NCBI GenBank assembly: GCA_014380105.1
Contig: JACMKL010000168.1
Span: forward strand, 1 to 22,554
Reading direction: 5' to 3'
Source: Candidatus Melainabacteria bacterium
GTDB taxonomy: Bacteria; Cyanobacteriota; Vampirovibrionia; Obscuribacterales; Obscuribacteraceae
Length of the DNA stretch: 22,554 nucleotides
In this document: positions 7,980-15,816 of the stretch, piece after piece
Position numbering within the stretch: position 1 is the stretch's first letter
How the letters are laid out: each line of letters starts with the position of its first letter
The notes under the pieces: generated by a model
Told to the model about the DNA's origin: nothing
The model's database searches: none
The model's input: only the letters and a program-made list of their open reading frames with translations
Program-made: the position numbers and the translations under genes

Positions 7980-8864
7980 ATGTCGACAAACGGTAGCGGG
8001 ATTTTTGGCAGCCCCATTGGCGCCATTCAAAAAATTACTGGTTGGGCAGCACGCAAAACCACTACGAGAAATAGTCACGGGTTGAATCGCTCGCGATATT
8101 ACGTTTTGGCTGGCGACACGCTCGAGAAAATTGCTGACCGAAGTCTTGGCGATCCAAGATTTGTCGGATTACTTATCACTATCAATCGTCCTCAAGTGAA
8201 AATGATGGGTGATGGCAACGCGCGCGTACCGCATATTCAGCCGGGTCAGTCAATTTATCTGCCCACCCAAGAAGAAATGCAGGTATATCGCGCCAATTTT
8301 CTCCAAAAGCCTCCGACTTCTGAGACTGAACAAGACGTTCTGAAAATGCCGAATGAAGTTTGGGTGGAATCGGCGACCGCTTTTGACGAAGAATCTCCGG
8401 CACCACAAATACTTCCTTTCGAAAGTGATGCCACAAAAGTTGCTGTGCAATTTTTAGAAGATTCAGCTGTTGTGCCAGCTAAGCCGAAAGAAACTGAATC
8501 AAACACTTTTGAGCCTCCCGACTTGGAACATTCAATTGGTGCGCTTGTGCATCTATCTGATTGTTGCCGGGTGCAAATCAGTGAATCTTCAACTAATCAA
8601 AATGAATTCAATATTCGACTTGAAGCAAAAATTATGGATAGTTGGCGAACGATTGCTGCCTATTATTCTCGCGAAGAACGTATTGCCAGAGTAATGTACC
8701 GCATCGATGGAAGACGCAAACAAATCGATGTTCAATTGCCATCTTCAGTCGTGAAAGAAATGGCCGAAGAAGATTTTATGCACAATTGGGAACGGCATTA
8801 TCGCGGCTATATGATGCAAAAGCCTTCCAGTATTTGGTTGGAATTTCCTGCCAAAACAATCTAA
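7980..8864 (+). CDS. LysM domain protein with uncharacterised C-terminal domain
   Basis: 294 residues from the ATG at 7980. There is no Sec signal peptide; residues 1-38 are a short basic, Gly/Ser-rich lead. Residues 40-96 are a LysM domain of the kind that includes YYVLAGDTLEKIADRSLGD and ends in an IQPGQSIYLPT strand. It is the form with a longer insert (INRPQVKMMGDGNARVPH) common in phage-baseplate-like and FimV-like LysM proteins. Residues 100-185 are an acidic linker. Residues 188-294 are a compact beta-alpha region (HLSDCCRVQI, FNIRLEAKIMDSW, RVMYRIDGRRKQIDVQLP) rich in Trp and Tyr, which I cannot assign. The gene runs tail-to-tail into the Lhr helicase gene, and the two stop codons overlap within 8861-8864. 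A role in cell-wall or spore-like coat binding is possible but unproven. Confidence 0.87.
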   Translation: MSTNGSGIFGSPIGAIQKITGWAARKTTTRNSHGLNRSRYYVLAGDTLEKIADRSLGDPRFVGLLITINRPQVKMMGDGNARVPHIQPGQSIYLPTQEEMQVYRANFLQKPPTSETEQDVLKMPNEVWVESATAFDEESPAPQILPFESDATKVAVQFLEDSAVVPAKPKETESNTFEPPDLEHSIGALVHLSDCCRVQISESSTNQNEFNIRLEAKIMDSWRTIAAYYSREERIARVMYRIDGRRKQIDVQLPSSVVKEMAEEDFMHNWERHYRGYMMQKPSSIWLEFPAKTI

Positions 8865-11800
8865 TCATCTGCACTCGGTTCGTCAGAAAAGAATTTTAAT
8901 AACCTTCCAGAAATGGCTGGAATGCGTTCTCCTTCCAAAATAATGCCTCTTAAATTGAGAGGGTCAACGGAAGAAATTTCAAGTGTTCGCAATTGATCTA
9001 GCGACTGCTCGCGACCGGCTCTAAGTGTCTCTAATGCATGGGGAAGGGCAAATTGTTCACCGGCAAAACCAGCTACAAATCTACCTCCACGCAGTTCTCC
9101 GCGCGCTTCCATTCTTCTTAAAATAGGCAGCAATTCGCGCCACGTCGGCGCTGTCGTTTCACGAGCTAAAAGACTCTTGAATAAAATGCCATAGCGATTC
9201 AAGAGAGTCAGGCAAGAAGCCTCAATTGCATTTTTCTCAGGCTCCAGAACATGTTCGCCAAGTAATGACCACCTTCCTGTCGCATGCCGTGGGCGTGATT
9301 CCCGTGAGCTTCCTTGCCCGCTGCGGCGTTTTGGATCGATCAGTGAGCGCAAGTTGTCAAAACCATCTGCGGTGGCAAAGCCAGCTGCCACCAATTCCCA
9401 CAGCGCCGATTCTACTTCAGATTTTAAAAGACCAGTTTTTCTAACGATGTCTGAAAAAAATAATGCACCACGTCCTTCTAGCGCATTAAAAACGGCTTGA
9501 GCATTAGAACTAAGACAATCCTTATCACTGCTCTCGGACGAGCGTTTGGAATATGCCATCCAATCGCAATTTTCCCTAACAAAGAAAGTAACTGGCGAAA
9601 CACTTGTTGGAGAAATTCTACGTGAGCTGGTTTCTTTCTCAAGAAAATTTTCTACCGTTCCAATTTCTTGCGGCGGTCTGGATACTTTTAGAACTGTTAG
9701 CTTTACGGGCTTTGTAGGTTCTGATTTGAAAACGGTCTTATCAGGGACGTTTCCGAAGATTCGTTTGAAGGGTCTTCTAGGTGTAAGTACAATTTCTTTT
9801 GTAGGAATTGTCGCGGAGTGGGGCGAAATACGTCCCCATCCGACCAGACCAGTCATACATAAATGGTCGAGGTCTTCTGGCGAATATTTTCTGATGCGCT
9901 TAGATAATATTTGCGATTCCCAGGCATTGGCAGGCATTTCGAAACCTTGCAACTGTTTGAGAACTTCAAGGAGACCACGTTTACCAACGACTTGTGTGCC
10001 AGGTGCAAGATGCTGCCAGCGAGTCAGGAAGAGTAAAAATTCTTCGCGGGTAACTGCTTTTATTTGTTTGCGTAATCCATCAACAGTCAATCTATGAATT
10101 CGTGCCAACAATCTTCTGTCGCACCATTCTTCGCGATCTTCCGTGTACTTGCCGCGTAAGATCATGCCTTGCGATTCCAATCGGACAAGAGTCAATTCAA
10201 CATCAAATGGCGAGAGGCCAAATACATGACACAAAGTTGCTGAATTGACAGGTCCTAAGTGTGCAAGCCAACCTTTTGCTAAGGAGTCTAGCGCTTCTTC
10301 TCGCGTTAAAACTTTGTCTTCAATATCCGGTAGGTCAATATCGAAAACAGCATCTGGATATATTGCCAGAAAAACCGCCTTGCGTTCGGTGGCGACCCAG
10401 AAGTCATGACCGTTAACGACGGCAACGCCAGCTCGTCTTTGCTTGGCAAGTTCTCTAAAAAAGCCACTCCAGTGAGACATGCCACCAGGTCTTAATTCGC
10501 TTGTAAGATGAGGCGGAGATGCAATTGATGTATAAAGAAAATCATGAAGATCATCTTCATTTCTAACGTCGGGCCAGGCTTCTACGCGCACTTGCATAAT
10601 TGCATGTTCGTCTAATTTGCCAACTGTTAAAGCTACCGAATCTGGAAGTACACGCCTTAACTCAACAGCTCGTGCTCTTCTTTCTTCCAGAGGTGCATCG
10701 TCTAAGTACGCATAAGGATTGGCATTCAAAATTTCGTGTGAAAAAACAGAAGGTGCCGGTGTGTCGACAGCCATAATTTTGATGACACCACTCTTGATGC
10801 CATTCAGTAATTCAATTAATCCCTGTGTATCCAACGCTTCATTTAAAGCATCTTTCATTGTCTCGTTGATTAGTGGATGGTCCGGAATTTCAATTTCGCC
10901 GGCTATATTATCCTGGCAAGCAGCCGCTTGCGGAAAGACCGCAGAGAGAAGGTCTTCGGAGCGCATTCTTTGTAATTGCGGTGGCACCTTTTTGCCGCCT
11001 TGAAAGCGCAGGAGAGCGAGTGATCTGTTGGCACTCCAGCGAAAACGGGTCGTGAACAGTGGTGACTGTAAGATTGCTTGTTCCAAAACATTGACGACAG
11101 TTTCTACACTTAAGAATTGGAAAACATCAATGAGTGGAAAACTGTGACGTTCTGAAAGCGATATGTTGACACCGTTCTCGGTTGCTTGAGCTTGCAGTTC
11201 GAGGTCGAAGTTTCGACAGAATTTTTTGGTTAACGCCATACCCCAGGCTTTGTTGATTCTGCTTCCGTACGGAGAATGCAAAATCAGCTGCATACCTCCT
11301 GCTTCATCAAAAAAACGCTCTGCGATGATCAGATTTGTGGAGGGCACACCACCGAGCAGTGCTTGTCCTTCCAAAACATATGAGACTGCCTGATCTGAAG
11401 CGTCTGGACTGAGACCGCATTCAATTTCTAACCATTTACTGGCGCCGGATGGTCCTATATATTTCGAAGTTTCTTCGTCAAAATCCGATGGCACTCCCAG
11501 CGCAAATTTGCTTATCAAATCACGAACTTCGGAGACATGTGACGACAATTCGCGTGTGCGACCGGGCGCTTCACCTCGCCAGAAGGGCACACTAGGAGGT
11601 GCTCCATTAGCGTCTACTACCCACAACTTGCCTGATTTTCCTTCCACTTTGGTAATCAACCAGGAAGTACTGCCCAATAACATGATGTCTCCGGCGGAAC
11701 TTTCAACCGCAAAATCCTCGTCGACTGTTCCTACCATCAAACCTTCAGGTTCGGCCAAAACTGTGAAAAGTGCTGTTTCTGGAATGGCACCACCATTGGT

Positions 11801-13303
11801 GATGGCTGCTAATCTGGCTCCGCGTCTGGCTTTTATTAAGCCGTTGACCCGGTCTCGTTGTAAGAACGCACCATAGCGAGCTCGCGCTTCCGAAAGTCCA
11901 TAGGAGAGCATTTCAAGGACGCGATCAAATTCAGGTCTCTCTAGTTCGCGATATGGATATGCTCGCTTGACCATGGCGAACAGTTCGTCTTCTTTCCAAT
12001 CACCGGTCGAACAGGCAGCTACAAGTTGCTGGCAAAGAACGTCGATTGGTACTTTGGGAATAATCAGTCGATCTAAATCGCCCTCTTTGATTGATTTAAC
12101 AAGCGCAGCGCATTCAATTAAATCGTCTCTTGTGGTGGCAAAAATTCGCCCTTTGGGAATCGCTCCACGCCAGTGACCGGCTCGACCAACTCTCTGGAGG
12201 GCCACTGCAATCGAGCGCGGTGAGTTGATTTGGCAGACCAAGTCAATTGCGCCAACGTCAATACCTAATTCCAGCGAGGCTGTGGCTACAATGGCTTTCA
12301 GTTCACCAGCTTTATGTCGTCTCTCAGCCTCTAGCCGCAATTGTCGAGATAGACTGCCGTGGTGTGCCAGTACCGAGTCATCACCCAGGCGATTGAGAAG
12401 GTTGTGAGCGACACGTTCTGCAAGTTTGCGGGTGTTTACGAAAATGAGGGTAGAGTTGTGGGTTGAGATGAGATTGACCAGGCGGTCATAAATTTCTTCC
12501 CACATCTCGTTGCTTGCAACAGCACCAAGAGCCATTTTTGGCACTTCGACGGCGATGTCGAGTTTTCGTCTGTGTCCAACGTCGACAATCTGCGGGGTCG
12601 GCCGATCATTGCCGGAGAGAAACTGGGCTGTAAGTTCAATCGGTTTTTGTGTGGCGGATAGCCCAATTCGGGCGGGTTTCTTCCAAGTGAGTTCTTCAAG
12701 TCTTTCCAACGAAAGGGACAAATGCGAGCCACGCTTATCGTCTGCCAGTGCATGAATTTCGTCAATAATTACTGTTTCAACATCACGCAAAATACTTCTG
12801 GTCTTGTCTGCCGTCACCATTATGTACAGTGATTCCGGGGTGGTGACCAGGATATGCGGTGGACGTTTCAACATAGAACGTCTATCTACTTGAAGGGTGT
12901 CTCCAGTACGCACCATTGTGCGAATTTCCTGGATAAGCATATTTTTCTCTAACGCTAATTCGAAAATTTCTTTGAGTGGACCTTGTAAGTTTTTTTCAAT
13001 GTCATTGCTCAGTGCTTTCAAAGGTGAGATGTAGAGGACTTCTGTACAGTCATTCAATCCGCCTGTCAGAGCCTTCCGCACCAGGCGATCGATACAGACC
13101 AGAAATGCTGCAAGCGTTTTACCGGAACCAGTTGGCGCCGCGATAAGCGTGGTCGTACCTTCAAGAATGGGTGGCCATCCGGCAATCTGCGGCTCGGTGG
13201 GCGTGCCAAAACGGGAAACAAACCATTGGGCGACAAGAGGGTGTGCCCAATCGAGTGCCTCACAAGGAGACATTGAAGTGTTGTTGACGGCGAGAAGATC
13301 CAT
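8861..13303 (-). CDS. lhr: Lhr-type ATP-dependent DNA helicase (DEAD/DEAH-box, long form)
   Basis: 1480 residues, close to the long bacterial Lhr form (E. coli about 1540). Helicase motifs are all present: Q-motif region FGTPTEPQI at 32-40, Walker A APTGSGKT with Lys62, DEIH at 181-184, SAT at 216-218, HHGSLS near 314, the TASLELGIDVGAIDLV segment, and QRVGRAGH with Arg371 and Arg374. Downstream come the winged-helix and beta-barrel core of Lhr and the long C-terminal half with an HTH_42/AlkZ-like region. The end carries the signature RRMEARGELRGGRFVAGF, GEQFALPHAL and VDPLNLRGI. Lhr enzymes are 3'-to-5' translocases acting on DNA or DNA:RNA in repair; in E. coli the C-terminal half has been linked to uracil-DNA glycosylase activity. 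The ATG at 13303 and an internal Met11 are both possible starts, and neither has a good Shine-Dalgarno sequence. Confidence 0.96.
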   Translation of the reverse strand: MDLLAVNNTSMSPCEALDWAHPLVAQWFVSRFGTPTEPQIAGWPPILEGTTTLIAAPTGSGKTLAAFLVCIDRLVRKALTGGLNDCTEVLYISPLKALSNDIEKNLQGPLKEIFELALEKNMLIQEIRTMVRTGDTLQVDRRSMLKRPPHILVTTPESLYIMVTADKTRSILRDVETVIIDEIHALADDKRGSHLSLSLERLEELTWKKPARIGLSATQKPIELTAQFLSGNDRPTPQIVDVGHRRKLDIAVEVPKMALGAVASNEMWEEIYDRLVNLISTHNSTLIFVNTRKLAERVAHNLLNRLGDDSVLAHHGSLSRQLRLEAERRHKAGELKAIVATASLELGIDVGAIDLVCQINSPRSIAVALQRVGRAGHWRGAIPKGRIFATTRDDLIECAALVKSIKEGDLDRLIIPKVPIDVLCQQLVAACSTGDWKEDELFAMVKRAYPYRELERPEFDRVLEMLSYGLSEARARYGAFLQRDRVNGLIKARRGARLAAITNGGAIPETALFTVLAEPEGLMVGTVDEDFAVESSAGDIMLLGSTSWLITKVEGKSGKLWVVDANGAPPSVPFWRGEAPGRTRELSSHVSEVRDLISKFALGVPSDFDEETSKYIGPSGASKWLEIECGLSPDASDQAVSYVLEGQALLGGVPSTNLIIAERFFDEAGGMQLILHSPYGSRINKAWGMALTKKFCRNFDLELQAQATENGVNISLSERHSFPLIDVFQFLSVETVVNVLEQAILQSPLFTTRFRWSANRSLALLRFQGGKKVPPQLQRMRSEDLLSAVFPQAAACQDNIAGEIEIPDHPLINETMKDALNEALDTQGLIELLNGIKSGVIKIMAVDTPAPSVFSHEILNANPYAYLDDAPLEERRARAVELRRVLPDSVALTVGKLDEHAIMQVRVEAWPDVRNEDDLHDFLYTSIASPPHLTSELRPGGMSHWSGFFRELAKQRRAGVAVVNGHDFWVATERKAVFLAIYPDAVFDIDLPDIEDKVLTREEALDSLAKGWLAHLGPVNSATLCHVFGLSPFDVELTLVRLESQGMILRGKYTEDREEWCDRRLLARIHRLTVDGLRKQIKAVTREEFLLFLTRWQHLAPGTQVVGKRGLLEVLKQLQGFEMPANAWESQILSKRIRKYSPEDLDHLCMTGLVGWGRISPHSATIPTKEIVLTPRRPFKRIFGNVPDKTVFKSEPTKPVKLTVLKVSRPPQEIGTVENFLEKETSSRRISPTSVSPVTFFVRENCDWMAYSKRSSESSDKDCLSSNAQAVFNALEGRGALFFSDIVRKTGLLKSEVESALWELVAAGFATADGFDNLRSLIDPKRRSGQGSSRESRPRHATGRWSLLGEHVLEPEKNAIEASCLTLLNRYGILFKSLLARETTAPTWRELLPILRRMEARGELRGGRFVAGFAGEQFALPHALETLRAGREQSLDQLRTLEISSVDPLNLRGIILEGERIPAISGRLLKFFSDEPSADD

Positions 13304-13414
13304 GCAACTTTCATTGTATTGATTGTGCAGAAAACTGCTAATTAAGCTTTCAAAGCGCCAGGGTAGTCAATAGCAGAAAGGTCATACAATAAGCGGTGCA
13401 TTTCTGGGAGCGTT

Positions 13415-14077
13415 ATGACAGCTGATTTCGAAGCCATTAGGCAACAAGCAGAAAGCAGCCTGGCAACAGGAAAATATGCTGATGCCGAGCGATTATTTAT
13501 GCAAGCTGCTGCGATTGCAGAAACTTTTGATGCAAGCGATCCGCGCCAAACGCGCATGCTCTCGAAGCTTGCAACGACTCTTTCTAACCAGCAAAAATTC
13601 ACTCATGCGCAAGAAATTTTGGAGCGTGTAGTTGAAATAAAAACTGAGCAATTCGGGCCTGATCATATTGAAGTAGCTCACGCCCTAAACGAGCTGGCTG
13701 GTTTGTATTATGAGCAGTCGTTGTACCGGAAGGCGATGCCGCTGTGTACAAAAATTTTAAATATCTACGAGCGTAATCTTGGTGCCGACCACGTTGACGT
13801 TGCCACTGTTTCAGTCAATCTGGCGATGCTTCATCACACTCAAAATGAGTTTTCTCAAGCTGAGCAAATGTATAAACGCGCCCTCGACATTCGGACTGCC
13901 AAACTTAACGGTCAGCATCCTGACGTAATAAATGTTCTTGAAAACTATGCGGCACTTCTTCTTGCAACAGGGCGTATGGAAGAGGCTGAATATCTAAAAA
14001 CTTCCGTACTGGGAAGGGTTTCCGGACGTTTGCGCTCAACTATGCACGATATGCCAGCTTTCAAACCGTCCGCCTAA
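13415..14077 (+). CDS. Kinesin-light-chain-like TPR protein
   Basis: 220 residues. GGGAG (13406-13410) with a 4-base spacer supports the ATG. About four TPR units fill residues 3-195: ATGKYADAERLFMQAAAIAE, LATTLSNQQKFTHAQEILER, LNELAGLYYEQSLYRKAMPL and LAMLHHTQNEFSQAEQMYKR. The TPR_10/12 spacer motif FGPDHIEVA / LGADHVDVA / NGQHPDVI recurs every 42 residues. There is no signal peptide, so a soluble protein-protein interaction module is expected. The N-terminal half of the Gln-rich protein at 5497-7182 looks like a diverged relative. It is divergent from lhr (111-base gap) and lies upstream of the hydrolase gene on the same strand, 85 bases away. Confidence 0.9.
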   Translation: MTADFEAIRQQAESSLATGKYADAERLFMQAAAIAETFDASDPRQTRMLSKLATTLSNQQKFTHAQEILERVVEIKTEQFGPDHIEVAHALNELAGLYYEQSLYRKAMPLCTKILNIYERNLGADHVDVATVSVNLAMLHHTQNEFSQAEQMYKRALDIRTAKLNGQHPDVINVLENYAALLLATGRMEEAEYLKTSVLGRVSGRLRSTMHDMPAFKPSA

Positions 14078-14082
14078 TTTTT

Positions 14083-14110
14083 TTGAGCTTCGGGTCATAA
14101 TACATATCTT
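14083..14110 (+). promoter_or_regulatory. Weak sigma70-like promoter candidate for the hydrolase/pseudocaspase pair
   Basis: TTGAGC (14083-14088), a 16-base spacer and TATCTT (14105-14110) sit in the 85-base gap before the hydrolase gene. Each box matches the consensus at four of six positions, so it is only a candidate. Confidence 0.25.
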
Positions 14111-14152
14111 GTGGCCGGGGGCATTCCTCAGCGGCAGAACACCTGAACAATC

Positions 14153-14157
14153 GGGAG
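14153..14157 (+). promoter_or_regulatory. Ribosome binding site deciding the hydrolase start
   Basis: GGGAG with a 5-base spacer to the ATG at 14163. This start begins directly with a signal peptide (MKHIATCLAFSLICGLA), whereas an upstream in-frame TTG at 14109 would bury it behind 18 residues. Confidence 0.85.
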
Positions 14158-14162
14158 CAATA

Positions 14163-15800
14163 ATGAAGCACATTGCAACTTGCCTGGCGTTTTCCTTAAT
14201 CTGTGGTCTGGCTTTGCCAGAACAAGGCGCATTGGCAGTTAAACCGGCAACGCGAGCAAGCGTCAACGTGCCTGTGTTGAGCTGGATGGACACTGCGGTA
14301 CAGCCGCGGGTCGTTATGCTCTGCATCCACGGATTGGGGCTGCACAAGGGCAATTATGAAGCGATTGGCAAACGTCTCGCCAAGGAAGGCGTAATCACCT
14401 ATTCCATGGACGTGCGTGGGTTTGGCGATTGGAAGAAGATGAAAGGTTACGAGAAAATCGACCTTCCTGGCACACTTGAAGATGTCGGTTCGCTTCTAAC
14501 CGCAATTAAGACCAAGTACCCAGATTTGCCGGTCATTCTTATGGGTGAATCGATGGGCGGAGCAATCGCTCTCCACAGTGCGGCGCGATATCAGAACAAA
14601 GTGAATGGATTGATTTGTTCGGTCCCTTCGGGCGATCGCTTTCACGGCGCTGACGACCAACTTCATATCGCTTTAAATGCCATATTTAAAGGATTTGATG
14701 CAAATATCAACGTTGGAAAAATGGTTATGGGCCGGTCCACATCAAGCGAAACCTTAAGAACAGAATGGAAAAATGATCCACTAGCTCGCATGGATTTCTC
14801 GATCAAAGAACTCATGCAGTTCCAGACTTTCATGAAAAAGAATGAGGAGATGGCGCACTTAATCAACAAGTCACCTGTACTCTTCGTCCAGGGCGGCAAG
14901 GACACTTTGGTTTTGCCCGCTGGCACTTTTGCCCTCAAGAAAGCCCTTGCCACGCCTAATAGTCAATTTGTCTTGAGTGGTCAATCAGAGCATTTGATTT
15001 TTGAAAGCAATCAATTTTCAGAAAAAGTGTTGGGATATTTGCTCAGCTGGGTGGACAAAAACGTAGCTGAATTGCCAACTTCAGTGCTTGCTCATTCTGG
15101 ACCAAACACTGTTGCATCCAATAAAGATATTGCAGAAACACCAGACATCATGATTGCTCAAGATCCGAAGAAAAAGGAAGAAGAGCGAAAAAAAGAAGAG
15201 GCGCAATCGACGCTGGCAATGGCGACACCAGGCGCGGATGACACGATCGTTACTAATGCAGGAATCTCCTACTGGATCGAATTAAAGCGTGGCGGGAAAA
15301 AATTCCGCTGTAATAGTCGCATGGCTTTTAAATCAGGAGATGAAATTCGCTTTCATGTCATTCCTGATGTAGACGGCTACGCATACATTGTATTGAAACA
15401 AGGAACAAGTGGTGGCAAAGCTGTTTTGTTCCCACCAGAAGAAACTAAAAACAATCTGTTGCGCGCGGACATCGATTATCCATTGCCGTTTGAGGGCTGG
15501 CTTGCTTTCGATAACAATCCTGGAATCGAAAAATTGAGTCTTGTCTTTTCCCGTCAAAAGATGGACACCAATGCTTTCAGTGACAGAGTTGAAGTGGCTT
15601 ACGTCGGTCAGGAAGGCTCGAAAGATATTGTGCCGACGCGAATGAAACTTTCATTCGATGACGAAGCACCTGCAATTATTTCTGCTGATTCAGTAGACAC
15701 TAATTCGGCAATTGCAGCGAATAAGAAAAGCAACGTGACAAGATTAGTATGCCTGGACACAGGTGTTCTTGCGGTCGATATCGCACTCGCTCACAAATAA
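14163..15800 (+). CDS. Exported alpha/beta hydrolase (serine aminopeptidase/monoacylglycerol lipase-like) fused to DUF4384
   Basis: 545 residues. Residues 1-25 are a Sec signal peptide ending GALA. Residues 38-300 are a Hydrolase_4/S33-type domain: oxyanion region CIHGLG at 54-59, nucleophile Ser130 in MGESMGGA, Asp247 in VQGGKDTLV and His277 in SGQSEHLIFE, so the triad appears intact. A charged linker (KKKEEERKKEE) follows at 336-346. Residues 365-465 match the DUF4384 pattern: SYWIELKRGG, then GDEIRFHVIPDVDGYAYIVL, KAVLFPPEE, YPLPFEGWLAFD and GIEKLSLVFSR. DUF4384 is usually found in caspase-family or kinase-related proteins, so joining it to an esterase-like domain is uncommon. The next gene, a caspase-fold protein, starts 16 bases after the stop, implying co-transcription and perhaps joint action in the envelope. 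The substrate (acylglycerol, ester or peptide) cannot be read from sequence. Confidence 0.92.
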   Translation: MKHIATCLAFSLICGLALPEQGALAVKPATRASVNVPVLSWMDTAVQPRVVMLCIHGLGLHKGNYEAIGKRLAKEGVITYSMDVRGFGDWKKMKGYEKIDLPGTLEDVGSLLTAIKTKYPDLPVILMGESMGGAIALHSAARYQNKVNGLICSVPSGDRFHGADDQLHIALNAIFKGFDANINVGKMVMGRSTSSETLRTEWKNDPLARMDFSIKELMQFQTFMKKNEEMAHLINKSPVLFVQGGKDTLVLPAGTFALKKALATPNSQFVLSGQSEHLIFESNQFSEKVLGYLLSWVDKNVAELPTSVLAHSGPNTVASNKDIAETPDIMIAQDPKKKEEERKKEEAQSTLAMATPGADDTIVTNAGISYWIELKRGGKKFRCNSRMAFKSGDEIRFHVIPDVDGYAYIVLKQGTSGGKAVLFPPEETKNNLLRADIDYPLPFEGWLAFDNNPGIEKLSLVFSRQKMDTNAFSDRVEVAYVGQEGSKDIVPTRMKLSFDDEAPAIISADSVDTNSAIAANKKSNVTRLVCLDTGVLAVDIALAHK

Positions 15801-15816
15801 AGAAAGGAAGAGATAA

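Noticed and set aside
14109..14162. Upstream TTG start for the hydrolase
   Set aside because: It would add 18 residues before a perfect signal peptide, while a good GGGAG site precedes the ATG at 14163.
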